The notes: generated by a model from the sequence alone, not told the origin. A stretch of DNA of 64,000 nucleotides from Magicicada septendecula (GCA_034769895.1 CM068373.1:204001964-204065963); one strand, 5' to 3'. Shown: positions 23,181-36,300, counted from the stretch's first letter. Program-made: numbers and translations.

Positions 23181-23516
23181 CTACATTTCTTTCTTCCTTA
23201 ATATGTGATAAAATATATCTTCATTATCAAATTTCACCTCTGAATTAATTAAACTGTTTGAATTCTTCTTTCGTTCCTTCAATATTTCAAGTTTTTCTCT
23301 CAACTTTCTTTCCACCGAATTATGTTCATAGTTCTTTATAATGTTTATATGTTTCTTTATAATTTCATATTCCTCTAATGGATTAACAAACTTATGATTT
23401 TCTTCAACAAAATGCCTACCATATAGTGGACTGGATGTCCTATTTCCTTCCTCTCTTTTATGATCCGCCAGACTACACTCGGACTTACAGACGTGATAAT
23501 ACCATATATTTGACAT
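23181..23516 (-). CDS. Hypothetical 111-residue protein or exon
   Basis: I do not recognise it. It is rich in Lys, Glu and Asn, with a likely helical coiled segment (EYEIIKKHINIIKNYEHN and on through LEILKERKK). This composition is less random than neighbouring open frames. No domain, signal peptide or membrane span is seen. It could be an exon of an unannotated gene or the tail of an unknown element. Low certainty that it is translated. Confidence 0.25.
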   Translation of the reverse strand: MSNIWYYHVCKSECSLADHKREEGNRTSSPLYGRHFVEENHKFVNPLEEYEIIKKHINIIKNYEHNSVERKLREKLEILKERKKNSNSLINSEVKFDNEDIFYHILRKKEM

Positions 23517-24586
23517 AGATTTAAATGTATAATTATAAAAATCTGGTGTTTAAAAAATAAACAGACCTAGTACAAATGGTTGAAAATTGTGTTTCTTTTA
23601 AGAATGTGACCCGATCCTAGACTTGCAACTACTGTCCACAAATTTACGATGTATGTATCCTGTTACTACGGACTTGTGAAAGCCTTGTCTCGTCTGCAAC
23701 TACCCTACAGTGTATCCTCCTTCTCGTAAACACCCTACCCACCATTCCCATGGACAATAAGTTTACTATATCTCACAACGTTCTGCAGCCAGTGTGATGT
23801 CAGTCCTTCACCTCATGTGCCTTCTCTTATTAGATCGTCTTTTTCGCACACTTATTGTCCATCCAATGTCTCATTGTAATCTTCTCTCAGCAGACATTTC
23901 GCTGGAATTCTCCCCAAGGGTTCCAACCAGAAAGTTCTATTGCACTTAAAATTTTTATTTTATTTTAACTTTGTAGAATCTTTTTCAAGTTGTTCAATAT
24001 TATTATTCAGTTGTTCAACTGGTTGTGGTTCAAAATATTTTTTAAAGTGTAAAAACACTGAATTTAATACTTGGTATATGATATTTTTTCTTCATTTGTA
24101 GGTTGCAGTGACCACCGTAAATTTTAAATAATTTATGTTTGCAAAATGAGCACAGGAGATTTTGTTATGTCCTGCGTCACTCCTATACTGTAACGTGTAA
24201 AACATTCTAAATTTCTGATAAGTACACCATTGCATTGGCACACTACGTTGCTGTTTTCTGGTAGACATGTAATTTTCGCTTCCTTTGTTCTTAAAGCTAC
24301 ATTCTTAAACCTTAAACCTACACTACGCACTTCCTGTTATAACAATTAAACGCTTCATGTACTGCGTGGCATTACTTATGACACTTGGTCAAATACTACC
24401 TGTTCTAAATTATTATAAAAACAATTCATTTCATATATTTTTTTAACCCCCATAAGCTTAATTTCTAGCAATAGTTTGTAAAATTACTGAATCCATTTAC
24501 AAAACGGGAATCTAGTTTCTGATTTTCTAGGATGAAAGATTGTTGAAAGACTCGTTTACGTTTGTAGATTTCTTAGTAAACGTAAC
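23517..24586. other. No recognised gene
   Basis: AT-rich sequence with short open frames of no recognisable content. Confidence 0.4.
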
Positions 24587-25754
24587 GTTACGACAATTAC
24601 GGAACGCTATCGAAGAGTCGAAAGCGTCTTTCCACCCGTTTCTCGGCAAGCCGAGCAGTTGCAGTGTGTGTGTCAATGCTGCGAAGTAAAGTACCCTCTA
24701 GACCAGCAGTCGGCAACCCTGCGCCCGTCGATAAGGTTGGACGCGCCCGCGAACCAATTTCTAATTTTATTTTCTTTTGAACGAAGGAACACACTTGCAT
24801 TGTACCTGCTTCTAAGTACTGTATTATAAAACAGTACAAGCCGTTTCAAATTTTACTTTTTCCTAATACAATAATTACTGTAAGTTAGTGTTTTCAAGAA
24901 AAGGAACTGAAACCTTCATTTATGTTTTAAATGTGATTTTTTTCAAGTTTTACATTTCTGTGCACTTTATAAAAATAATTAGTTTTTATTATGGTAAGTT
25001 CTTTAATTTATTTTTATTAAAATGTGTTCCTGTTTAACTATTTTTCGTTTAAAGTTGTTTTTAGTTTTAACGTGCGTGTGCATGATGACAGATTGTTGAT
25101 GACCACTCCTATTGTGAAAAATTTCCAGAAATGTTTATAAAAAATACTACAAAGCTTTTTTTGATTCGGTGTTCCTCGTCTGTAAGTATAAGCGCAAGGG
25201 TACTATAAAGCGACAGTTAATGTTTTTAACGTCCAGCTATTGACCATTGATGTCCAATGTCCAGCTCTGCAACCTTTCAATTTTCCATTGATGTAGTGGG
25301 GAGGGGTGTGCCCATCGAATTGGTCCTCAGTTATATATGCGCCTTATAAATTCAAAGATATATTGTAAATGCTCTAGACTGTTTGAGTGCTTGTTAACTA
25401 CGCAAATTATGCTGTCATGGAAAATTATTCTGGAACATCTGCAGGCTATACATAACCAACAGCGGCTGGCTTAGTGAGTCAGTTACAGTGGCGATTTGTT
25501 TAGTGCGGTTTGGATTGTGGTTGTTGTTGAGGTGGAAAGTGATTGTGTTATAATTAGTGAGGAACTGCGGAACTCTAAAAATTTACATTATTACTGTGTG
25601 TGTGTACAAATTTAACTTGAATTACTGTGTGAGAGTATCTTCTTGATTTCACTTTGTTATTTGTGACTCATTAAAGCTGGTAATTAGTGATTTCATTGGT
25701 GTCTGTATTTTGTTTCCACTGTACCATAAGACGATCAATGAACCCGTCGTAACA
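24587..25754 (+). repeat. LTR (family B) interrupted by an insertion
   Basis: The ends resemble the LTRs at 32458-32953 and 49238-49766: a start near CGTTACGACAATTACGGAAC, a central TATA-like and CAGCGGCTGGCTTAG region, and an end GACGATCAATGA...GTCGTAACA at 25754. The first T of the terminal TG is C here. Without the 668-base insert at 24704-25371 and one target copy it would be about 490 bases. No internal retroelement sequence is recognised on either side, so it looks like a solo LTR. Confidence 0.78.
24704..25371. mobile_element. 668-bp insertion with 8-bp target duplication
   Basis: The LTR sequence CTCTAGAC occurs at 24696-24703 and again at 25372-25379, flanking an insert absent from the sister LTR copies. 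An 8-base duplication and a CAGCAGTCGG start suggest a hAT-type non-autonomous element. The right end (TTGTAAATG) does not mirror the left, so terminal repeats are degraded or absent. Confidence 0.72.
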
Positions 25755-26017
25755 GTATCTTCTAAACTAGATGAGTAAACTTATTTTTACTCGCTTAAAT
25801 TCTTCCGGTGTTAATTTTGGCAGGTGTTAAATTATCTTGACAGGTTTCAGCAATAAATCTATTTTTTCATAAATGTCATTAAAAAATATGTAATTTGTGT
25901 GGGCTGCTAACTTGCACTGACGTTATTGTAAATATAGGCCTATACCATATAAATGAAACAACTAAACTAACAAATAAAAACGAACACGAATAACATATGA
26001 ATAAAAGCTATGTACAA

Positions 26018-27910
26018 TTTTACTTCCATGTTCCTTAAGGAAATGGAAGTATGGTGATGGCAAAAAAAATCGTGTTCGAGATTATTGCAGAATATGATTG
26101 TACTACACTCAAAACATGAAAAAAAGTCATTTTTCGAAAAGTGTCTGTGTGTGTGTCTGTGTGTCTGTGTGTCTGTCTGTCTGTGTGTGTGTGTGTGTCT
26201 GTAGATTTGTTTCTATGGCAAACGATAACAGCCGCAAATTCAAACAGAATCAAATAATTTTTTGCATACACCTGATTTGTAGAGTACTCGCGACCTATTG
26301 TTTTTGGTAAAGATCGATTGAGGGAAAGGGGTAGTTTACCTGCAACGGTTTTTTTTTATCAAGGGTAATTTTGTTTGTTTGGCAAACGATAACAGCCGCA
26401 AATTCAAACAGAATCAAATAATGTTTCGCACACAACCCTGAATTGTAGGGTTCTCAAGATCTGTTGATTTTGGTAAACATCGGTTAAGGAAAAGGGGTAG
26501 TTTACCTGCAACGTTTTATGTTTTAACAAGGGTATTTTCTATGGCAAACGATAACAGCCGCAAATTCAAACATAATCAAATACGTTTTTGCATACAGCCC
26601 TGATTTCTTGAGTACTAAAGACCTATTTTTTTGGTGAAGATCGTTTAAGGGAAAGGGGTAGTTTACCTGCCACGTTTTTTGTTTTATCAAGGGTATTTTG
26701 TATGGCAAACGATAACAGCCGCAAATTCAAACAAAATCATATAATATTTTGCATACAGCCCTGAATTGCAGAGTTCTCAAGGCCTATCGTTTTTGGTGAA
26801 GATCGGTTAAGGGAAAGGGGTAGTTTACCAGCAACGGTTTTCTATCAAGGGTAATTTTTACTTCCATATTCCTTAAGGAATGGAAGTATGGTGATGGCAA
26901 AAAAAATCGTGTTCGAGATTATTGCAGATTCTGATTCTACTACACTCAAAACATGAAAAAAAGTCGTTTTCCGAAAAGTGTCTGTGTGTGTGTCTGTCTG
27001 TCTGTGTGTCTGTCTGTCTGTGTGTCTGTCTGTCTGTGTGTCTGTCTGTCTGTGTGTCTGTCTGTCTGTGTGTCTGTCTGTGTGTCTGTGTGTCTGTAGA
27101 TTTTTTTTTTCTGGCAAACGATAACTGCCGCAAATTCAAACAGAATCAAATAATGTTTTGCATGCAGCCCTGATTTGCAGAGTACTCGCGACCTATTGTT
27201 TTTGGTGAAGATCGGTTGAGGGAAAGGGGTAGTTTACCTGCAACGGTTTTTTTTTAGCAAGGGTAATTTTGTTTGTTTGGCAAACGATAACAGCCGCAAA
27301 TTCAAACAGAATCAAATAATGTTTCGCATACAGCCCGGAATTGTAGAGTTCTCAAGATCTGTTGATTTTGGTGAAGATCGGTTAAGGGAAAGGGGTAGTT
27401 TACCTGTAACGTTTTATGTTTTAACAAGGGTATTTCCTATGGCAAACGATAATAGCCGCAAATTCAAACAGAATCAAAAGATTATTTGCATACAGCCCTA
27501 AATTGTAGAGTTCTCAAGACCTATTGTTTTTGGTGAAGATCGGTTGAGGGAAAGGGTAGTTTACCTGCAACGTTTTTTTAACAAGGGTATTTTCTATGGC
27601 AAACGATAACAGCCGCAAATTCAAACAGAATCAAATAATGTTTTGCAAACAGCCCTGATTTGTAGAGTACTCAAGATCTATTGTTTTTGGTGAAGATCGG
27701 TTAAGGGGAAGGGGTAGTTTACCAGCAACGTTTTTTTATCAAGCGTATTTTCTATGGCAAACGATAACAGCCGCAAATTCAAACAGAATCAAATAATTTT
27801 TTGCATACGTCCCTAAATTGTAGAGGTCTCAATGACTTTCGATTTTGGTGAAGATCGGTTAAGGGGAAGGGGTAGTTTACCTGCAACTTTTTACGTTTTA
27901 ACAAGAGTAA
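26018..27910 (+). repeat. Tandem array A: two headers with ~160-bp units
   Basis: Header modules at about 26018-26215 and 26856-27112 each start TTTACTTCCAT, contain a palindrome-like TTCCTTAAGGAA and run into TG/TCTG microsatellites. They are followed by four (from about 26217, 26380, 26541, 26703) and five (from about 27112, 27280, 27440, 27598, 27754) units of ~160 bases. Each unit starts GGCAAACGATAACAGCCGCA and includes GGTGAAGATCGGTTAAGG. The array ends AACAAGAGTAAA. Open frames across it are repeat artefacts. Confidence 0.93.
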
Positions 27911-28113
27911 AGTACTTGAAAATTTATTTAAACTTTTTGAAACAATGGTAATTGTTAAAAATAAAATAATTTTGTTGCCAGGCAATAAAATTATAATTTT
28001 TTCATTTTAATGTAAATCATGTATAAAAGAAAATATATCGCGCTTGGCAGGCGATATTAAGATTTAAATATAAATCTTAGAATATGGAAGTCATGTATGG
28101 TTCTCCATACCGA
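27911..28113. other. Spacer between repeat arrays
   Basis: AT-rich. Its right part (about 28062-28113) is closely repeated at 30032-30085. Confidence 0.5.
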
Positions 28114-28237
28114 TTTTTACTTCCATGTTCCTTAAGGAAATGGAAGTATGGTGATGGCAAAAAAAAATCGTGTTCGAGATTATTGCAGATTCTGATTGTA
28201 CTACACTCAAAACATGAAAAAAAGTCGTTTTTCGAAA

Positions 28238-28291
<54 letters not shown>

Positions 28292-29632
28292 TATCTGTGT
28301 CTGTAGATTTTTTTGTTGGCAAACGATAACAGCCGCAAGATCAAACTGAATCAAATCATTTTTTGCATACAACCCTGATTTGTAAAGTACTCACGACCTA
28401 TTGTTTTTGTGTTTTTGGTGAAGATCGGTTGAGGGAAAGGGGTAGTTTACCAGCAACGGTTTTTTTTAATCAAGGGTAATTGTTTTCTATGGCAAACGAT
28501 AACAGCCGCAAATTCAAACAGAATCAACTACTCTTTCGCATACAGCCCTAAATTATAGAGTTCTCAAGACCTGTTGGATTTGGTGAAAATAGGTTAAGAG
28601 AAAGGGGTACTTTACCAGCTACGTTTTATGTTTTAAAAGGGTATTTTTTATGGCAAACGATAAGAGTCGCAAATTCAAACAGAATCAAATAATTTTTTGC
28701 ATGTAGCCCTAATTTGTAGAGTTCTCAAGATCTATTGATTTTGGTGAAGATCAGTTAAGGGAAAGGGGTGGTTTACCAGCAAGGTTTTTTTTTATCAAGG
28801 GTAATTATTTTCTATGGCAAACAATAACAGCCGCAAATTCAAACAAAATCAAATAATATTTTGCATGCAGTTCTGATTTGTAGAGTACTCAAGATCTGTT
28901 GGTTTTGGTGAATATCGGTTAAGGGGAAGGGGTAGTTTACCTGCAACGTTTTATGTTTGAAAAGGGAATTTTCTATGGCAAACGATAAGAGCCGCAAATT
29001 CAAACAGAATCAAATACGTTTTGGCATAGAGGCCTGATTTGTAGAGTACTCAGGACCTGTTTTTTTTTTTTGGTGAAGATCGGATAAGGGAAAGAGGTAG
29101 TTTACCAGCAACATTTTTTTTAAATCAAGGGTGATTATTTTCTATGGCAAACGATAACAGCCGCAAATTCAAACATAATCAAATAATATTTTTCATACAG
29201 CCCTGAATTGTAGAGTTCTCAAGACCTGTTGGTTTGGTGAAGATCGGTTAAGGGAAAGGGGTAGTTTACCAGCTACATTTTATGTTTTGAAAAAGGTAAT
29301 TTTTTTATGACGAACAATAACTGCCGAAAATTCAAAGAGCATCTAATAATTTTTTGCACACTTTCCTGAGTTGTAGAGTGCTCAAGGACTGTTGATTTTG
29401 GTGAAGATCGGTTAAGGGAAAGGGGTAGTTTACCAGCAACATTTTATGTTGAACCAAGAGAAATGTTTACATGACGAACGATAACTGCCGCACATTCAAA
29501 CAGAATCAAATATTTTTTTCATGCATCCCTGAATTGTAGATGACTGAAGGCCTATTGATTTTGGTGAAGATCGGTGAAGATAAAGGGATATTTTACCTGC
29601 AACGTTTTATGTTTTAACAAGAGTAAAATACA
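28114..29632 (+). repeat. Tandem array B: one header with ~160-bp units
   Basis: A header at 28114-28317 carries a long (GT)n tract (about 28240-28290). Eight units follow from about 28317 to 29632, more diverged toward the end. It ends AACAAGAGTAAAA, like array A. The stretch ATGGAAGTCATGTATGGTT or a close variant occurs both just before the header (28084) and after the array (30053). Confidence 0.92.
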
Positions 29633-30499
29633 TAATTTTGAGTCAAAGTATCCTGATAAGAAGCTCATAATAATCCATTGCAGAAACGTAGATGAAATAT
29701 CTATAAATGAAGAGGCTATTTGAACGGGGTGGGTGTCATTTTCTATTAATGAAAATTATAGTTGAAGAGGGAGGGGTGAAATTTTATATGTGTACTACGT
29801 TATCGGCAACAAATAAGTAGTTTTTGTTAAAATTCCTTCCCGGGCTGTTTAGCCGTAGTCCAATGTTTTCTGCAAAACCAGACGTTTCGGCAGTGCCATC
29901 GACTTCCATCATCAGTGAAAATCGAGTGCAAAAAAGTGAGGTGGTATACGTTAGTGACCAAAGTACTGTGGTTAAAGCTGAAGCAATAGAAAGAAGTAGT
30001 TTCTATGGAAATATTTCATTTCGAATATGCTTTTAAATGTAAATCTTAGAACATGGAAGTCATGTATGGTTTTCCATACCGATATTTACTAGAATAATTG
30101 GATATATTAGGAGTTCACTGAATCAGAAAATACTTTTAAATAGCTTCAAATATTTATTAAAATAAATTATACAGTTTAAGTAGTGTCGTTCTAGTTTACA
30201 TATTTTAATTTAAATGATTTTAATTTAAAATATTTTTATTTACATTTTTTATGATTTTTAAATTGTAATTAAATGTTGCTTGCTGTACAATAACGTGCAC
30301 AAAAAGAATTAGATTAACATATTTTACGATTCTGGAGATCAGTATAATATTAATTAGTAACAAAAACATTGTTCAGAAAACCTGATTACTTACAGTGTTA
30401 ACATATACTCACATTGCTTGCTGCAGGACCATAAATGCTGTATTACATAAAGGTTCAGTCTTTTTTGTCCAGACTCTTTTTCTTGCTTCTTTTCAAATT
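29633..30499. other. No recognised gene
   Basis: It includes the second copy (30032-30085) of the array-flanking segment. A 70-residue open frame at 29824-30036 is not recognised. Confidence 0.4.
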
Positions 30500-30834
30500 T
30501 CAAGTTTTTTTTGGTTTTTCGTTTCTGGTGATGTTGATAACTTTGCACAACAATTTGTGCTTATCATCAATTACAACATTTTCATAACAATCAATTCCAG
30601 CCATTCTATCCGGGTTGAATGCTAAACAGCAATATGCGCTCCTATATTCAGAGTTTTCAGTTCCACAGAAATTGTTTTGAGAATTCTTTTTTCAGAACAA
30701 GGCGTTGAGTAGGCGTCAAAATCCGTTCTCAGATCAAAGACGCCAGGTTTTTCGTCTTTTCTACGTAAAATGTTTGTAAAAACATTAGATTTTATTTTTA
30801 CTATATCCAATATCCATGGACATAAAATATTCAA
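30500..30834 (-). pseudogene. Unrecognised coding remnant
   Basis: The minus strand 30834-30622 reads as a plausible protein piece (EKPGVFDLRTDFDAYSTPC and ISVELKTLNIGAHIAV). After the stop an adjacent frame continues with FNPDRMAGIDCYENVVIDDK and a basic tail to about 30500. The two pieces look like one coding region broken by a frame change. I do not recognise the family; it could be a transposon or gene fragment. Confidence 0.3.
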
Positions 30835-32379
30835 ATATGTTATTGCAAAAAGTGTGTTATTATTTATGAAAACCTAAATATTGTTACTACAAATTCAATA
30901 TAACTTCATTGCAATGATCTGATAACTGTAACTACCAGTAACATTTTGATTCTTCTTTTATAATACTACTTACAATTATCAAAATGTTATGGACTTGATA
31001 CATTTTTTAGCATTAAAAGCAGTGTATTTCTAATTAAAACATCCAACAATAATACGATTTTAAAACTTTAGGTATAGCCTAATTCTCTTTTACTTTTCAT
31101 TTATTTTAACTTTGTGTCTTTTACTTCTCATCATTAGGACTTGTGTATCTAATTACTCCTATGTCCAATAGCTAGGTGACTAAGATATCGCAGGGAAAAG
31201 TTAACGTACTGCACGATAGAAAATGCCGAAACGGAGAATTTTGGGGCTTTTGTCAGCAGTAATGGGTTTGTAAGGACGCACCGAAATTTGTTGTTAAGGG
31301 CAATATAGGCAAATGTATTTTACATCCTCGTTTGGTCTAAACGTTTTCTGTTATCAGAGCGACTTTTTAAAAAACCTCAAAATTATATATCAAATACAAT
31401 CTTGATTGGGCCCTTGGTTGTGCTAAACCAAACAGATCACCTATTTTGTACTAAGATATCCAATTCACTTTCCATACATTTGTATTTATTTAATCACTTT
31501 TATTACAACAATTTTAAAATATAAAAATCCGAAAAAAATTATCGTATCAGTGTTTAAAAATCTGTTAGTCTAAGAATTACACTTTAATATTTTCAATAGA
31601 CTTTTATTTTACTCAGAATTGAGTTACATCAAACTACATTCCTCAACTGGCCATTCAAATGATAAAAACCAATTTTCATTTATTTTGCTTTGTTAGTATT
31701 GTAGGATACGCCTTACTGTCTAGTTTAAGCAATGGACTAGACTGTCTCTTATGACCTGAAAGACCATTATGTATTCAAACAGTTGTTATTTACAGACTAC
31801 TGCCCATTAACTCCAATGATGAGAAACTAAAGAAAATGAGAATAATTTATATATTAATTTAGTCATAATACGAGACATACTTTTGGTCTTTTTTGGCAAC
31901 AAATTAATTTTTTTCGCGACCGGTTGATTAGTCAATCTATTTTAACAAGATACTTGACTAATTATTTTTGTTAAAAAATTATTTTTTTTATTAATTATTT
32001 GTTCACAAAATTCTCCATGGAATATAAATTTGTCGGAATTTTTGTTCTTTAACGATGTTTGACAGTTAGAAAATTTATTCAGTGTCAAGGAAGTTTACAA
32101 CTGACCAGACAGGTATTTGATCCCGCGAATAAGGTTTGTACAATTTGATGGAACTGCTAACAAGTTAAGTCTATATTCGTATAGCGCAAAAGACTTATAC
32201 CAACGTTATTACTGGCATGGAGAACAATTTACTCATAAGTGTGCTAGCACTGTCTTTGGTCTCTTGTCTGTTGTCTTGGCTGTCGGCAGGTCAGAGTAAC
32301 GAAGGCACTGATTGGTTATTGTTTTGTATTCATTTACAAGCCTTCGAATTATCCTTCGTAAGCACACCAATTGTCTAGA
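30835..32379. other. Intergenic, no recognised gene
   Basis: AT-rich sequence. A 60-residue open frame at 32117-32299 has no recognised motif. Confidence 0.4.
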
Positions 32380-32953
32380 TCAGCTAGATTGCCTGGCCAA
32401 GTATTACTGCTGACACAGTTTGACAGTTTGGGACGAACAGGGGTAAGTAGGGATCAGTGTTCCGACAATTACAGAACGCTCTCAAAAATTCGAGAGCATC
32501 ATTCTACACGTTTTTCGAATAACCCAGCGCGTACAGCGTCTGTGTCAAGGGCGTGCGTTGACCTTGCGTTGCGTTCACCTCCAAACTGTTCGAGCTCTTG
32601 TAACTACAAAAATTACATCGGCCGACAGGAGTACAAAAGATTATTGTGAAACCTTTGCGCGAGATCTATATAAGCATCAGCGGCCGGCTTAGCAGTCATT
32701 TACAGTTGGCGATATTTTAGAGTGCGGATCAGGTGATTGTTGCGTATTACTGGAAAGTGATTATTGTGTTAATTAGTGGGGTACTGTATTATTATTTCCT
32801 GTGGACAAATTTAACTTCAATTATTGTATGAGAGTACCTTTGCTGATTTCAAATAGTTATCTGTAACTAATGAAGTTGGTAATTAGTGAATTCATTAGTG
32901 TCTGGTATTTGTTTCCACTATACAATACGACAGTCCATGAGACTGTCATAACA
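32380..32953 (+). repeat. LTR (family B) with a stub of internal sequence
   Basis: The LTR runs from TGTTCCGACAATTACAG at 32458 to GACTGTCATAACA at 32953 (496 bases). It has a TATA-like TATATAAGC near 32665 and a polyadenylation-like region. The 78 bases before it (GCCTGGCCAAGTATTACTGC...) are shared with 44578-44647, so the copy keeps the last internal bases of its element, including a purine-rich GGACGAACAGGGG segment. Confidence 0.78.
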
Positions 32954-32967
32954 ATAGACCCTAATAG

Positions 32968-33356
32968 CCATTCTTAATTGTGTAAAAGCTTTTAAAGTTT
33001 CCTTACTTCTTTAGTTAGTCTTCTTTCTTCAAAGTAATTTTCCAACAACCTTGTTCTATTGTAACCTATATATTAATCACATGTGGGTTATTCTTCTCTA
33101 CAATAAAAACCTTGATGATAGTCTCCGTTTTATATTTCAATAACTTTCCACGAACATCACGTCACAGTGATATCCTTTCTTGCTCGTGGTTACTAACTTT
33201 GTTGTTTTATTTAAGGCTATCTGTATTACGCTACGTGTATCCTAAAGACGATATGCGGTAGACGGCTTCTAATGATAAAAATATTGGCGACTTCCTTTGA
33301 AATCAGAACCGTGTTATTGTTTCAGTTATCAGAACCATCTGTTAAGGATTTTAAGT
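32968..33356 (+). repeat. Left arm of a ~390-bp inverted repeat
   Basis: It matches the reverse complement of 42403-42803 over its length with scattered mismatches and small gaps. Shared landmarks include CACATGTG, CTTTCCACGAAC and TACGCTACGTGTATCCTAAA. The arms are about 9 kb apart. The nature of the repeat is unknown. Confidence 0.85.
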
Positions 33357-36300
33357 AAGGGATTTATCAAGTCATGTGAAGAGACTCCTCCAGAATAATA
33401 AGATTTTGAATAGGTAACATCGGATGAACGAAGATTAATGAGTGTAGCACATGGATGTATAGACAATTTCTCCAATACTGACCTGACACGTACACACATT
33501 CTCGCTTGACCTGCAGTTGCGGTAGCCATGCAGATAATACACAAAAATCCTGAGCAACAGTTATACACAAACAAAATCGTCGATACAGTAGGCAAATGAA
33601 AGTGTCTGGGAGTTGTTAAAGGATGCGACAACAAATTACATTGGAAAATTATCAGAAGAGCTTTTGGTTGTAACTTAAGAAAATCAAAATAAGCCCCTAA
33701 ATCGGTATCTTATCGGTATTCGCGTCCCTAAATCTCCACTTTATTACTCTCCACTTTTGTCCACTTACCATTCGTTAATCTTTTAGTATGATCAGCCCAC
33801 ATTACACGTCAGCCTAGTTGGCACAATAACTGCCCTATAGATTTGAGATCTTTGTCTACTTTGACGTTACGTGTTTTGTCTTGCGTTTATTTCCAGCATT
33901 AATGCTATTTGTCGTGTACGAATTCATTTTTATTGGCTTTTCAGTGCTCTCAAACCATGAGAATCATCTACAAAGACCAATATAAGAATATTATCATCGT
34001 TAATAGTAAAGTAATAGCATTTTAAGGTAAATAAAATATAAAAACAAAAATTGTAATGAGACCAATTGTCAACAGTATTGTAGAAGTTGGTAAACTGAAA
34101 TACTTAGAATGCATTGAGTTATATTTAGATAATATTGAAAACGAACATAAACATAGAAGCATAGAAAAATAAAAATTCTAAATTCCACAATGATACCAGA
34201 AGGAGAACTCCATTAAAAAAAAGTTAGGAAAGGGACGATGTTAAAGTTTTTTATGGTAAAGTGTGTTTTACAATTAATGTGTGGGTATGAAAAATGGATA
34301 ACAAGTAAAAAAGAATAAAACCAGACTGCAAGGAAATAAAATAAAATTCTTAATCTTGGTACCATAATATAGAAAACACAAACACAAATGTTCAGGTATA
34401 TTTCTAAAGATAACAGTTAAAATTGCTGTTGAAACATTGTAAAACAAATTCTATTCAAAAAATTAATTCTTGCATAAACTAACAAATAATATTTATTAAT
34501 AATTATAATAGAACAAGAATAATCGTGAGAAAATATATAACAATTTTAAATATATATAAGAAGAATTAAAAATATATATCGCAGTGTGTGTTAAGTGTGT
34601 AAAAATATATTGTAAAAATTAAAAAGATATATTCAATATATCTAAAAAATTAAACACGATTAGAAAAATTAAAAGTAATTGAATGAAGTAACAAAATAAA
34701 GGAAAGTAGGAATAAATGGTCAGTTTACGTGGAGAGAATGAAACATTTGTAACTGCCGGCATGTTTAAACGTTACAAATAACTGGGGGAAAGAAAAGTCT
34801 GACGTCTAGGAAACCCTGAAAGGAGCAACTGTAGCCCAAATGCTGATGGGACAAACAGAAATTCTCATGCATCGACAATAACTAGGTATTTCATGAATTA
34901 CCTAACTGAATCATTTAAAGTGTATAAAATTATTGCATTCTACAGTTTAACTAGTTATTTTACAGAATAACGAATGCCCTATCGTTAAAGTTTTAAATGG
35001 GAATTTCTGTTTTTTTTTTTTCAACTCAATACCAAGTGTCATCAAAGCAATCCTTGTTCTAATAAATAATTAAAAATAAAATTAAGGTATTTCATAAAGC
35101 TTAAAATTAATATGTTTGCTGGATTAATTATTATTTATCATCATATTTTTTCCTTTTTACATGACAATTTTAATAATTAGGTATTAAGGTATTCAAGAAA
35201 TATTCTAGATGTTCTTAAATATATTTTAAGTACAGTATCATAAAAAAAATTTACACTTACTACAAAAGATGAATTTACAATATAATTTTGTACTTAAAAA
35301 AAACTTCTGTTTAAAATTAGAATTCCAAGAGCTATTGGGGAAGTTTTTTTGAAATTTTTTTGTTATTGGGTTTATTGTAGTTATTGTGATATTGAATATA
35401 TTTTGATGTTTTTGTTTTGGATAAAGTTTTTATAATATATTTTAAGTAGCGTAAAAGTTTTTTACCTGCAGACCTAATTCAAATTACGAATATAAAATAT
35501 AAACTTTTAAAAAATTATATTAGTATTATTAAAAATGTATTATGATATTGGCGAATCCAAGCGCTATTCTGAATGTTTTTTAAGATTTAATAAGATTTGT
35601 AGTTTTTTAAAAATTGTATTTTTTTAAATAGTTTATTAGGATTATTATAAATTTAAAAAAATATATAAATTAGTGAATCATTAGTAAAACATTATAAATC
35701 ATGTATTTTACGATTGATGTGATTTGTGTTGGATAAAATAGTAATTTTTTATATAATCCTAAGTTGTAAAACGTAAAATTCAGTTAAATAAACACGAACT
35801 ATGTGTAACAGCGTAAGTGGTGAACAGTGTAATTTTTTTATTACTGTTCAACTAATCTAGCCGTAATATTAAATTTATTGTTTAAAGACGTTAACTGCTT
35901 ATTATCAGTTAATTTATAAAACAACTAGTTATTACATGGAATAACTAGGTAAAGTTTCAAATAGTGTATTTATTTGATACTTTACCTAACATTGTCAGGT
36001 AATTCATGGGCTAACTGGATTATACACTTTAACGGTAACATAATATATTGTATTCTCTTATTTACCAATTATTCGATAACAATCGGATCAAAACTTGAAT
36101 TTTATTATTGACAATGTATTTACAATGTACATTACTGTTTAATGATTAAGGGTCTGGAACTGTGCAGTTTGTAGCTCGGAGCGCTCTTACTTGTCTCTGT
36201 TTATGTGAAACAGTGAAGAAGAGAAACGGTTTGCTACTGACATTCCATTTTGTGCTGCAGCGGAAATTGCAACGGACTGACGAAGCAATTTCCTACCCGT

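Noticed and set aside
26098..28372. Cys/Val-rich or Thr/His-rich open frames over the repeat arrays
   Set aside because: They are translations of GT and TCTG microsatellites and of the tandem units, not genes.
34880..36040. Possible miniature inverted-repeat element with shared motifs GGTAATTCATG and TTTAAAGTGTATAA at both sides
   Set aside because: The motifs occur in inconsistent order and orientation, so no pair of terminal repeats could be drawn.
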